Source of the DNA: Silicimonas sp.
GTDB taxonomy: Bacteria > Pseudomonadota > Alphaproteobacteria > Rhodobacterales > Rhodobacteraceae
Length of the DNA: 37,273 nt
Direction: 5' to 3'
NCBI GenBank assembly: GCA_013002465.1
Contig: JABDJO010000023.1
Span: 1-37,273, forward strand
In this document: positions 8,101 through 15,203 of the stretch, one piece after another
How positions within the stretch are numbered: the stretch's first letter is position 1
Layout of the letters: each line of letters starts with the position of its first letter
Position numbers and translations under genes: made by a program
Notes under the pieces: model-generated
What the model saw: the letters and a program-made list of their open reading frames with translations, nothing else
Told to the model about the DNA's origin: nothing
Databases searched by the model: none

Positions 8101-8357
8101 ACTCGATCCTTCTGGTCGATTTCATCCGACACGCGCCCGGCCTTGATCGGCCGCTGCAGGAGATTTTGATCGAAGCAGGCGCGATCCGGTTCAAACCGAT
8201 CCTGCTGACCGCGCTTGCCGCGATGATCGGAGCCGCCGTGATCCTGACCGACCCGATCTTTCAGGGCCTCGCAATCTCGCTTTTGTTCGGGCTTGCGTCC
8301 TCGACCCTGTTGACGGTGCTGGTTATCCCTGCCGTTTACCGGGTGCTTCGGACCTAA
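5157..8357 (+). CDS. RND-family efflux transporter permease
   Basis: This encodes 1066 residues, the normal size for the AcrB/HAE1-like superfamily. A GTG start overlaps the adaptor stop (GTGA at 5157-5160). The first transmembrane helix lies in SPLTPLFLLAAIVFGTVALL, followed by the first porter domain. The central helix block includes the proton-relay pair in GILVDDAIVVIENIARHW (Asp-Asp near residue 422). A second porter domain and a C-terminal block of helices follow (VALLGIYILVVAQFGSF, then GIIVRNSILLVDFIRHA). It resembles the shorter, divergent HAE1-like pumps more than classical drug pumps. The cargo is not readable from sequence. The DUF2892 partner and the operator point to export of a sulfur-related or thiol-stress compound, which is inference. 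Confidence 0.92.
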   Translation: MTPSEPPLGIAGVLTRGFITSPLTPLFLLAAIVFGTVALLSLPREEEPQISVPMVDIQVRADGLLAQDAVKLITEPLETIVKGINGVEHVYSQTSDDQVLVTARFVVGTSSDAAVLRVHDKVRANFDSIPVGVPEPLIVGRGIDDVAILTLTLSPVPEAAGRITPNDLTRVARELRSEIAKISDVGLTYLVGETPEVLRIAPDPDRLALNGITLQQLAGKVVGANTAFPTGWVRDGGDQIGLVAGETLHAPEDIGNLVLTARDGRPVYVRDVADVEYASDGTDVLVSTVTHGEDGLRRVPSVTLAIAKRAGSNAVLVAEAILHKVHALEGTLIPEDMTIEVTRDYGESANEKANELLFHLALATVSIIALVWLAIGRREALVVAIVIPVTILLTLFASNLMGYTLNRVSLFALIFSIGILVDDAIVVIENIARHWGMGDGRERRAAAIDAVAEVGNPTIVATLTVVAALLPMLFVSGLMGPYMSPIPANASAAMIFSFFVAVTVTPWLMLRFAGKAPAVAHDEAEHGGALGRAYTAIARPILATKTASWALLIGVMILTMASLALFYTQDVTVKLLPFDNKSELSVVIDLPEGSSIEATDAVAQDVARIALESEEVHSVQTHAGTAAPFNFNGLVRHTYFRAMPEQGDVALNLTPKHERDRTSHEIALELRARLAALDLPEGGSLKVVEPPPGPPVLATLLAEIYGPDPETRRQVAAKVEDAFRTVPFIVDVDNSYGTPARKLRVTVSTDDAEFFRVQEKDALDTVAILNGGATIGYSHRGEGRQPIPIRVERPLGERTVDEEFLTTPIPANLLPGDRGIVELGDVVRVSEERASYPVFRHNGRAAEMVTAELAGTFEAPLYGMLAVQEALDAQDWGDLPKPVISLHGQPEDESHPTLLWDGEWEVTWVTFRDMGAAFGVALLGIYILVVAQFGSFKVPLVILTPIPLTFIGIMGGHWLFNAPFSATSMIGFIALAGIIVRNSILLVDFIRHAPGLDRPLQEILIEAGAIRFKPILLTALAAMIGAAVILTDPIFQGLAISLLFGLASSTLLTVLVIPAVYRVLRT

Positions 8358-8373
8358 GGACGACCTCTCATGT

Positions 8374-9036
8374 TCAACCGTCCGACGCCGCACAGCGTTG
8401 CATGGCTTCGATGACGTCCTTGTCACTGACCTGGGGGAAATAGCGATATGCGGTGCCAACAGACAGAAACAACTCGGGCTGGTGCAGACAAATGATTTCG
8501 TCGGCAAGCTGGGTCAGCGTCTTCAGGGTGTCAGATGGCGCAGTCGGCAGGGCAAGGATCACCCGCTTGGGTCCCATTTCGCACAATGCCTGAAGGCTGG
8601 CCTTGAGCGTGGCTCCGGTCGCCACACCATCATCGACGACGACAAGCGTCTTGCCAGCCAGATCGGGCCGCGCAAATCCTTTCAGATATTGTGCCTTGCG
8701 GCGTTCAATTTCCGGCAAAAGGTCTTGCCCCATCTTTCTGACCGTTTCTTCTGAAAGGCCCGCGCGTTTGGCCACCTGTTGATTGACGAAGACCTTGGCG
8801 GGCGCGCCATCGACGATTGCGCCTGCTGCGACTTCGGGTTGCCGAGGTACACCAATCTTGCGCACGAGCACCAGATCAAGCGGCAGGTGCCGCGCGTTGC
8901 AGATTTCCTCGGCCACAGGGACACCGCCGCGCGGCAAGGCGATCACGACGGTGGTTGCGGGATCGAGTTCTGGCAAAGCCGCCGCCAACTGCCGACCTGC
9001 GTCGCGTCTGTCGTTGAATGGCTGACCTCGCAGCAT
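8374..9036 (-). CDS. Phosphoribosyltransferase-family protein
   Basis: This encodes 220 residues on the minus strand, converging on the RND gene with only 16 bases between the stop codons. The PRPP-binding motif VVVDDGVATGAT lies at about residues 132-143. The N-terminus has the pattern FNDRRDAGRQLA, then ALPRGGVPVAEEI and LVLVRKIGVPRQPEVAAGAI. This is the signature of the stand-alone predicted phosphoribosyltransferases often found near dienelactone-hydrolase or erythromycin-esterase-like genes and stress genes. The physiological acceptor of the ribose-phosphate is not established, and the protein could be regulatory. It is cytosolic, with no signal or membrane segment. Confidence 0.85.
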   Translation of the reverse strand: MLRGQPFNDRRDAGRQLAAALPELDPATTVVIALPRGGVPVAEEICNARHLPLDLVLVRKIGVPRQPEVAAGAIVDGAPAKVFVNQQVAKRAGLSEETVRKMGQDLLPEIERRKAQYLKGFARPDLAGKTLVVVDDGVATGATLKASLQALCEMGPKRVILALPTAPSDTLKTLTQLADEIICLHQPELFLSVGTAYRYFPQVSDKDVIEAMQRCAASDG

Positions 9037-9332
9037 CGTGGTACCCTTCCTGGTGCAACGAAAACGTTTGGAAAGAGAGTAGCCAACGGTGGACTGGTGT
9101 AATTGATGCTGCTCAAGGCCAACGCAGAACGGCGTGTTCTATATCATTTTCACCAAAGCGTCGTTGCCTGGTCTTGAATTCAAATGCGTAGAAAAATGGA
9201 TGGGCCTTTCGTTTCCGGCTTTCGCAGGGCGTTCGGCATGTCGGGCAAAACGCCCTGAAATGATCCTTGTCAATGCGGGCGCGGTTCAATCGGTGTATTA
9301 TGGTGTTAGCACGATAAGGAAAGTACAACTCA
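9037..9332. promoter_or_regulatory. Divergent promoter region with a perfect inverted repeat before the phasin-like gene
   Basis: This 296-base region lies between the divergent phosphoribosyltransferase and phasin-like genes. CAGGGCGTT at 9225-9233 and AACGCCCTG at 9249-9257 form a perfect 9-base inverted repeat around a 15-base loop. It could be an operator or a leader hairpin. A TATTAT at 9296-9301 is a possible -10 box for the phasin-like gene, but no -35 box sits at the right distance. The function is not established. Confidence 0.35.
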
Positions 9333-9752
9333 ATGAGCAATGCCAGGAAATCCAGAACCAAGGCCGATGCGGCTCAACCGAAGGACCTTGGAGCGTTAAT
9401 GGGGCCGCAAGCCGCCCACTTTTTGCGGGCACAGTCCGAGATCGCCAGCGAGATCGAGAAATTCACGTCGCGTTGGATCGAGCGGCGGACTGAGGTGCTG
9501 CAAACCGCTTTGAAGACGACCGGACAAATGCGGCAACCGGAAGCGGGACTAACGATGGCTCCGGCCATTATGCAGGACTTCTACCAGTCATCAGTTCAAT
9601 GCTTGGCAGAAGACGCCGGCGATTGGATTGCCTTGTGCGGCACTTGTGCAGGCATCGTCACGGCAGGCGAAATCGAGGCCGGAGGCGAACTGGCGAAAAC
9701 GGCCGGACTGACCAACAAACCCGGCAAACTGCCAACCCGTATTCCGGTCTAG
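9333..9752 (+). CDS. Phasin-like protein
   Basis: This encodes 139 residues, mostly amphipathic helix in the region LRAQSEIASEIEKFTSRWIERRTEVLQTALK. It has no signal peptide and a disordered basic N-terminus. The helix with SRWIERR and a later DFYQSSVQCLAEDAGDWI segment resembles small phasin-family proteins that coat polyhydroxyalkanoate granules. Those are usually 100-180 residues. The start at 9333 follows TAAGGAAAG. No PHA synthase or phaR is in the window, so the assignment rests on architecture alone. Other coiled-coil small proteins could look similar. Confidence 0.55.
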   Translation: MSNARKSRTKADAAQPKDLGALMGPQAAHFLRAQSEIASEIEKFTSRWIERRTEVLQTALKTTGQMRQPEAGLTMAPAIMQDFYQSSVQCLAEDAGDWIALCGTCAGIVTAGEIEAGGELAKTAGLTNKPGKLPTRIPV

Positions 9753-10148
9753 ACCTCGGGCGGGTGAATTTGCGCCATTGTTCCCCGGTTGCAAGCCAAA
9801 GGAGCAAGTACGGCAGATCAAGCGACTGTCCGGCGTCGAAATCATGGTGTTCCTGACCGCTTTGAAGCTTTCCGGAGCGCCTGATCACGAATCACACTGC
9901 CAGCTGCCGATCGAGCGGATTGGGAAAAAACGCCGAAAATCGAGCAGGCCGCCGTATTCGCCGAACCTGCTGTAATTCGCAGCTAACTATCTGACAGTGA
10001 GTTAGTTTTCCGCATGGGCGGCTGACTGCCGATCCTTTGATTTCGCTCAATTTTCCTTGATCCACGTCCGATATCTTCTGAAAATGGGTCAAGCACGCAG
10101 CCCGGACATGGCGTGCTGCGCGCGCTTTTTGGGTGGAGAGGTGCGAAG
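9753..10148. other. Gene-poor stretch before the cfa-like gene
   Basis: No convincing gene is seen. The notable item is a short inverted repeat, CTAACT at 9983-9988 and AGTTAG at 10000-10005, followed directly by TTTT (10006-10009). It looks like a weak terminator for the phasin transcript or an operator for the following gene. Confidence 0.3.
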
Positions 10149-11381
10149 ATGTGGCAATTACTGCTGGATCAGATACTGAAAAAAATGTTCGCAGAGGGCT
10201 CGCTTAACGCGGAAATGCCCGACGGCAGCATCCGCCATTACGGAGATGGAAGCGGTAACCCGGTCTCGGTGTCGCTGAAGGACGAGAAGACCGCGAAGGC
10301 CTTGGTCCTCTATCCGGATCTGGCGCTTGGCGAGGCTTATATGTCGGGCGGATTGGTGATCGAGGATGACGATATCGACGGGCTGATCGCATTGGCCGTG
10401 AGGAATATCGACCATCTGCGAAACATTTGGTGGATGCGCCCGCCGCACAGGTTGAGGGCGGCGCTGCGCCGGTTCTCGCAAAACAACATCGCACCTCGCG
10501 CGCAGCGGAACGTCGCGCATCATTACGATCTGTCAGGCGAACTCTATGACTTGTTTCTGGACGCGGACCGGCAATATTCCTGCGCTTATTTCCAGCACCC
10601 GGAAGACACGCTTGAACAAGCCCAGGCGCAGAAGAAAGACCTCATTGCCCGTAAACTTCTGCTTGAGCCCGGAATGCGCGTGCTGGATATCGGATGCGGC
10701 TGGGGCGGTATGGCGCTGGAACTGGCGCGCAATCATGGAGTTCGCGTGCTTGGTGTCACCCTGTCTCGTGAGCAGCTTCAAGTGGCCAGAGAAAGAGCAG
10801 CGCAAGAAGGTCTGAGCGACCGGGTCGATTTCCGGCTTTGCGATTACCGCGATCTTGACGGCAGCTTCGACAGGATCGTTTCCGTCGGCATGTTCGAACA
10901 CGTCGGCCTGCCGCATTTTGACACCTACTTTCAGACTTTGCGCGACAGGTTGGAACCTGACGGCGTGGCCCTGCTGCACACCATCGGCTGGACCGCAGAA
11001 CCGCAGGCCACAAACCCCTGGATTGCAAAGTACATTTTCCCCGGCGGCTATGTCCCGACGATGTCCGAGACCATGACATCCATTGAAAAGGCCCGACTTT
11101 GGGCGGCCGACGTAGAAATTTGGCGGCTGCATTATGCCCATACGCTTCGCCACTGGCGCGACAGGTTCGAGGCACGTCAGCGCGAGGTGCGCGACCTTTA
11201 CGACGAAAGGTTTGTGCGGATGTGGCGGTTCTATCTTGCGGCCTGCGAACAGACCTTCCGCCACGGGCGGCAAGCGGTTTTTCAGTTCCAGCTTTCCCGC
11301 AAAGTGGACGCGGTGCCATTGACCCGCGACTATCTTTATGTGCCGGAACCCGAAACGGCCGCGCTTAGTGCCGCCGAATAG
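10149..11381 (+). CDS. Cyclopropane-fatty-acyl-phospholipid synthase-family methyltransferase
   Basis: This encodes 410 residues from the ATG at 10149, which follows GGAGAGG; an in-frame upstream start at 10113 is less likely. The family transfers a methylene group from S-adenosylmethionine to a double bond of membrane phospholipid acyl chains. The SAM motif VLDIGCGWGG lies at 178-187. It is preceded by the family's substrate-side block HHYDLSGELYDLFLDADRQYSCAYF (124-148) and PEDTLEQAQAQKKDLI. The downstream GMFEHVG segment holds the conserved Glu-His. The N-terminal region of about 100 residues matches the lipid-binding domain. No signal peptide is present, so it is a peripheral inner-face protein. 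It stands alone, with no DUF1365 or flavin amine-oxidase neighbours, so a variant product such as a furan or methylated fatty acid is not suggested. Confidence 0.88.
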   Translation: MWQLLLDQILKKMFAEGSLNAEMPDGSIRHYGDGSGNPVSVSLKDEKTAKALVLYPDLALGEAYMSGGLVIEDDDIDGLIALAVRNIDHLRNIWWMRPPHRLRAALRRFSQNNIAPRAQRNVAHHYDLSGELYDLFLDADRQYSCAYFQHPEDTLEQAQAQKKDLIARKLLLEPGMRVLDIGCGWGGMALELARNHGVRVLGVTLSREQLQVARERAAQEGLSDRVDFRLCDYRDLDGSFDRIVSVGMFEHVGLPHFDTYFQTLRDRLEPDGVALLHTIGWTAEPQATNPWIAKYIFPGGYVPTMSETMTSIEKARLWAADVEIWRLHYAHTLRHWRDRFEARQREVRDLYDERFVRMWRFYLAACEQTFRHGRQAVFQFQLSRKVDAVPLTRDYLYVPEPETAALSAAE

Positions 11382-11548
11382 AAGGCGACTGAATTCGTAA
11401 GCCATAGCAATCCGAGTTCGCCGACCCGCGCGATATGCTGTCGTTATGCCCGGCCAGGACAGGCCGTGGGGCGATTGACATCGCTCAGCCCTGCCCCCTT
11501 TCTATGTCATAGCTTTGACCCCCAACGACAGTCAGCGAGGCACCACGA

Positions 11549-11875
11549 ATGGAAATGCCACTGAGTACGAAATTGAGAAATTCCCGGGACACTGCGAACT
11601 TGCCGGACCCATGGCTGGCCGAACCGGGCACCGAGTCCTGGCTCGGGGCGCCGCTTACGGAATTTGCAAAGGAAGACGACCCCAAACCCTCGACGCCCGA
11701 TATACCGCCGGAACCGACGCCACCCGCGCCTCCCGATACACCAGACGTTCCATTCGAACCGATCCCGGAACCCGAAACACCGCCCGACACCGAACCGACC
11801 CCGCCGGACACCCAACCCCCGGTTAAAGCTGCCGTGCCGCTTACAAAAGGCGCAAGGCCAACGCCACAGCGATAA
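11549..11875 (+). CDS. Proline-, glutamate- and threonine-rich small protein (hypothetical)
   Basis: This encodes 108 residues from an ATG at 11549 with GCGAGG eight bases upstream. The first 45 residues look like ordinary soluble sequence (LPDPWLAEPGTESWLGAPL). The rest is a low-complexity run of P-E-P-T-P-P type repeats, predicted to be extended and disordered, ending with a basic tail. There is no signal peptide or membrane segment. Codon usage matches the region. The opposite strand shows a longer glycine/serine-rich frame, which is the expected shadow of a proline-rich gene. No function can be proposed. Confidence 0.5.
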   Translation: MEMPLSTKLRNSRDTANLPDPWLAEPGTESWLGAPLTEFAKEDDPKPSTPDIPPEPTPPAPPDTPDVPFEPIPEPETPPDTEPTPPDTQPPVKAAVPLTKGARPTPQR

Positions 11876-12052
11876 TTTGGGCTAGCAATGACGGGTCGCA
11901 CCATAATCCTGGCCGGTTCAATGCCCGTGGATTTGCAGATACAACTATCGCCCGCACCAGCTTTCACGCGCGACGGGGCGGGTCGGATGACCGAGGTCAT
12001 AAACCCGTATCAATTTGCATGCGTCGTGATGGGGACGCCGCGTCTCAGGAGA

Positions 12053-12352
12053 CTAGCACGCGTACTGGAGCGGTTCGTCCACGTGATTGGCGGCCTCATT
12101 ATCCCGATTGGCCAAGACAATGGGGATTGGGGCTGCTTCATTTTCGGGCGTCGAGGACAGGACTTCGCGCATCAGATCCCCCAGAAGCCCCGTAAATGCA
12201 TAGAAGTCTATTTCATCCTCGAGCGCTTCAAGCTGATGGCTTGGAAGCAGGGCCATAGAGCGTTGAAGCGCCTGGATAGTGACATCCTGCGAAGAAATGC
12301 CATTGGCTGGTTGGGTATTTTTGCGGAAAGTTACATCATGCGTTGCTAGCAT
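12053..12352 (-). CDS. Hypothetical protein, 99 aa
   Basis: A minus-strand frame runs from an ATG at 12352 to a TAG at 12053. The middle reads like a real helical acidic protein (a segment SHQLEALEDEIDFYAFTGLLGDLMREVL), with codon choice similar to neighbouring genes. No family or ribosome binding site is recognised. A plus-strand frame covers the same bases (11888-12349), but its composition looks random. The gene would converge on the proline-rich gene at 11549-11875. Confidence 0.42.
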   Translation of the reverse strand: MLATHDVTFRKNTQPANGISSQDVTIQALQRSMALLPSHQLEALEDEIDFYAFTGLLGDLMREVLSSTPENEAAPIPIVLANRDNEAANHVDEPLQYAC

Positions 12353-12863
12353 CGAACATACTCACTGTCTTACTCATTAACTGGCAGGATAACTGCAATC
12401 TGCCTGATCAAGACATTGATACAGCGGATTTTTGTCGAATCTTTGTCAAATTTGAGGCAAAATGCATTAGAATGTGCAGGGCTTGTGCGGATTTGAATCG
12501 AATTGCGCTGGAAAGGCCGCCGTAGGCATCGTGGTCTTGGCAGAGATGCGCAAGTTACCCAGAAACTGAGACCTTCGAGCGTTTTCGTCAGGCAGATGGT
12601 TGGCACCCAAGAGCCGGACCCGAACCGAATAATGCCGGTACCTGACCAGGCTTTATGGACTGGCATGGTCGATATCCGGACCAAGTTGCAGTCGCCCTTG
12701 AGGTTTGCCGTCCAAGGTCTATCCCGCCCCCTGAAGCCTGTTCCCAAACCTGTGGGTAGGAATGGCAAGACCCCGGGCGTTGGCGGACACCGGCGTTTTC
12801 GCTTGACCGTGTGCAGTTCCGGCGCAAGGAAGGCCACCAACATCCACAAAGACGATCTTTCCC
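12353..12863. other. 511-base gene-poor stretch before the DMT transporter
   Basis: Open frames exist on both strands (for example minus 12370-12849 and plus 12503-12937), but they show low-complexity, Cys/Arg/Pro-rich translations with no recognisable motif. In one minus-strand frame, peptide-like pieces such as LDGKPQGRLQLGPDIDH are broken by stops. This could be a decayed gene. The promoter of the following transporter should lie here. Confidence 0.3.
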
Positions 12864-13865
12864 ATGGCGCTCGACCGTTCGAACTTGAGAGGCATTGCCT
12901 TTGCGATCACTGGCTTTGCAGTCTTTTCGACCCATGACACCCTAATAAAATACCTCGGCGGAAGCTATGCGCCGTTTCAGATCCTGTTTTTCAGCGTGCT
13001 TTTCAGTTTTCCGCTTGTGTCGCTCATGCTGATGCGCGACCCGCAGGAAGGCACGCTGAAACCGGTCAACCCGGGTTGGGTGGCGCTGCGGACCATCGCC
13101 GGTGTCGTGACCGGGGCTTCGGCTTTTTATGCCTTTTCCGTTCTGCCGTTGGCGCAGGTCTATACGTTCATCTTCGCCGCGCCCCTTCTGATCACCATCC
13201 TGTCGATCCCGATCCTGGGCGAAACCGTGGGGATGCACAGATGGGCCGCAGTCGCTTTGGGTCTGGTCGGGGTCATGGTGGTGTTGCGTCCAGGCTCCGA
13301 GACACTAAGCCTTGGACACTTCGCCGGCCTGACGGCGGCCTTCGGCAGTGCCGTTGTTTCAGTGGTCACACGGAAGATCGGGCGTCAGGAACGGGCCGCG
13401 GTGTTGATGCTGTATCCGATGATGGCAAATGTCATTCTGATGGGTGCTGCACTGCCTTTCGTTTATCAACCCGTGCTTGTGCAGGACCTCGGCATTCTGG
13501 CAATTGTCGCGACCTTTGGCTTTGCTGGGGGTCTATGCATCATCGCAGCCTATCGGAGTGCAGACGCCGCCATCATCGCCCCAATGCAATACTCCCAAAT
13601 CATCTGGGGTGCCCTTTTCGGGTTCTGGTTTTTTTCCGAAACACCCGATCAGAACACCTTCTATGGGGCCTTGATCATCATTTCCGCGGGCCTTTATGTC
13701 GTTATCCGCGAAAGCCTTGGCGGTCGCTCGCAAAACACACCTGTATTGCGCACACGTTCCCGTACCGGCGCCGAAACATCCCCCAACATCGGAGCCGCCC
13801 TGCGCGCCGGCGAAACCGCACCCACAAAACGCGCGCCCCTTGCAAACGAGCCCAAAGCCGAGTAA
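12864..13865 (+). CDS. DMT-superfamily (EamA) transporter
   Basis: This encodes 333 residues with ten hydrophobic segments arranged as two EamA repeats of five. The first repeat starts at GIAFAITGFAVFSTHDTLIKYLGG and has the conserved LPLAQVYTFIFAAPLLITILSIPILGE. The second includes GLTAAFGSAVVSVVTRKIG, YRSADAAIIAPMQYSQIIWGALFGFWFFSE and a final helix. An unusually long hydrophilic tail of about 50 residues follows. It is an inner-membrane secondary transporter; members export or import amino acids, S-adenosylmethionine, purines and other metabolites, and the substrate cannot be assigned. It ends 14 bases before tRNA-Pro and is separated from the catabolic locus by that tRNA, so it is not clearly part of it. 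Confidence 0.88.
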   Translation: MALDRSNLRGIAFAITGFAVFSTHDTLIKYLGGSYAPFQILFFSVLFSFPLVSLMLMRDPQEGTLKPVNPGWVALRTIAGVVTGASAFYAFSVLPLAQVYTFIFAAPLLITILSIPILGETVGMHRWAAVALGLVGVMVVLRPGSETLSLGHFAGLTAAFGSAVVSVVTRKIGRQERAAVLMLYPMMANVILMGAALPFVYQPVLVQDLGILAIVATFGFAGGLCIIAAYRSADAAIIAPMQYSQIIWGALFGFWFFSETPDQNTFYGALIIISAGLYVVIRESLGGRSQNTPVLRTRSRTGAETSPNIGAALRAGETAPTKRAPLANEPKAE

Positions 13866-13879
13866 TTCGCCGATCTGGT

Positions 13880-13956
13880 CGGAGTGTAGCTCAGCCTGGT
13901 AGAGCACTGTCTTCGGGAGGCAGGGGTCGTGAGTTCGAATCTCGCCACTCCGACCA
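13880..13956 (+). tRNA. tRNA-Pro (anticodon CGG)
   Basis: A complete 77-base cloverleaf with encoded CCA. The acceptor arms CGGAGTG (13880-13886) and CACTCCG (13946-13952) pair fully. The D arm is GCTC...GAGC. The anticodon stem CTGTC/GGCAG encloses the loop TTCGGGA with anticodon CGG. The T arm is GTGAG-TTCGAAT-CTCGC. It reads the proline codon CCG. It lies just after the DMT transporter gene. No duplicate of its 3' end is seen in the window, so there is no sign of integration here. Confidence 0.97.
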
Positions 13957-14213
13957 ATGAAATCAGCACTCTACAAATGGCCCGCTGAGAACTTATCCTC
14001 CTTTCATCCTCCCAAATTCCGCTCAACTGGCGTAAATGGCCTTGTGACTTTTGGCGATGACACGCTGGCCGTGAGAAGTGAGCCGACCTAGCTTGGCGCT
14101 AGGACAGCCTTGGCAGCCGATGGCTACCAGTGGCGGGAACCGGTCGTTCTCTGCGACCGCGCGCCGGCAGGACAGTGACGATGGAAGTTGACATCAAATC
14201 ATGCTATTGGGCT

Positions 14214-15089
14214 TCACTTCTTATCGGCGCAGTCGAGCAACCACTTTTCCAATGCTTCATGCGCTGGGAACTGGCTGGCACCTGAAGCAACCAGATAGTA
14301 TGCAGCCGTCTGCCTTAGCGGATTTGGAAAAGGACAGGTCAAGCGACCGGCCAATATGTCATCTGCCAGAAACTCGCGTATTCCGAGCATCACGCCGGTA
14401 CCCGCCAGTGCGGCTTGCACGACAACATTTGTATCCTCGACCTTTATGCCAACTGGGACCGAGTGATGTACGCCAGCAAGCGCGAACCAATCGGCCCATT
14501 CCTTGCCATCGTGATGATGCAGCAATGGTGCGTCCAGCAGATCGCCGGGTTGGTGTAAATCCAGTTCTCTGGCGAGATCAGGGGACAGGACCGGAACGAG
14601 GCTGACATCAAGAAGCTTCTGCGATTGCAAATTCGGCCAATCGCCATTGCCCCAGGCAATCGCAAGATCAAATTCGCGGGCGCGGCGCCAGATTTCAGTG
14701 GGCGAATTAATAAGTTGCAGGTCAATCTCCGGATGACGCGCCGCAAAATCTGGAAGGCGCGGGGCAAGCCAGCGTGACGCGATGATAGGCCCGGCGCCCA
14801 GGACGACTTGTTCGCGATCCGAGAATTGCAGCAGCTTTCGAAACGCCTGATCGATTTGTTCCATGGCAGGGCCAATATCCTCGGCGAACTGCATGCCCCT
14901 GGCGGTATGCTCCACTCCGGCGGGACTGCGGTTGAACAACCGTGCATTGGTTTGCGCCTCCAATGCTCGTATCTGATGGCTGACCGCAGTCGGGGTTACG
15001 CCAAGCTCGTTCGCAGCGCGTTGAAAACTAAGGTGCCGACTAACGGCATCGAAAGTACGGATTGCGGTGAGCGGTGGACGTGCGGACAT
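14214..15089 (-). CDS. LysR-type transcriptional regulator, GcvA-like
   Basis: This encodes 291 residues. The N-terminal winged helix-turn-helix (about residues 8-60) contains LSFQRAANELGVTPTAVSHQ followed by IRALEAQTNARLFNR, the classical LysR pattern. The effector-binding domain (about 90-290) includes IIASRWLAPRLPDFAARHPEIDLQL and DLAIAWGNGDWP, typical of the GcvA/AmpR-like subgroup. It is divergent from the mttB-like gene with a 114-base shared control region. It is therefore the probable regulator of the catabolic locus, activated by the substrate or an intermediate. Being transcribed away from its target is the usual LysR arrangement and suggests autoregulation. Confidence 0.92.
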   Translation of the reverse strand: MSARPPLTAIRTFDAVSRHLSFQRAANELGVTPTAVSHQIRALEAQTNARLFNRSPAGVEHTARGMQFAEDIGPAMEQIDQAFRKLLQFSDREQVVLGAGPIIASRWLAPRLPDFAARHPEIDLQLINSPTEIWRRAREFDLAIAWGNGDWPNLQSQKLLDVSLVPVLSPDLARELDLHQPGDLLDAPLLHHHDGKEWADWFALAGVHHSVPVGIKVEDTNVVVQAALAGTGVMLGIREFLADDILAGRLTCPFPNPLRQTAAYYLVASGASQFPAHEALEKWLLDCADKK

Positions 15090-15129
15090 GTGACCAAACT
15101 AGATGAATTTATTTCACTCAACAACATGC

Positions 15130-15170
15130 CAATTGTCATTTGATTATGGATCAATTGCGACTCATCATAA
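15130..15170. promoter_or_regulatory. Putative LysR-regulator binding region with phased repeats
   Basis: Two copies of the palindromic hexamer CAATTG lie at 15130-15135 and 15152-15157, 22 bases apart, which is about two helical turns. They interlock with an inverted repeat TTATG (15144-15148) and CATAA (15166-15170), also 22 bases start to start. Such same-face spacing is typical of LysR tetramer sites. This region lies between the divergent regulator and mttB-like genes. The exact box is not proven. Confidence 0.45.
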
Positions 15171-15203
15171 CCAAAAGATGAATTCTATTTGCTGATTGAG
15201 GTG

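Noticed and set aside
11485-12000. 171-codon glycine/serine-rich minus-strand frame
   Set aside because: It is the reverse complement of the proline-rich gene at 11549-11875. The plus frame has a ribosome binding site and better codon usage.
12370-12849. 159-codon minus-strand frame
   Set aside because: It has no recognisable domain, an unnatural Cys/Arg/Pro/Trp-rich translation and no ribosome binding site.
12864-13865. DMT transporter as the uptake system of the catabolic locus
   Set aside because: It is separated from the locus by a tRNA gene and the oppositely oriented regulator, and nothing in the sequence links it to the enzymes.
13880-13956. tRNA-Pro as an integration site of a genomic island containing the catabolic locus
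   Set aside because: No second copy of the tRNA 3' end, no integrase and no other mobility gene is present in the window.
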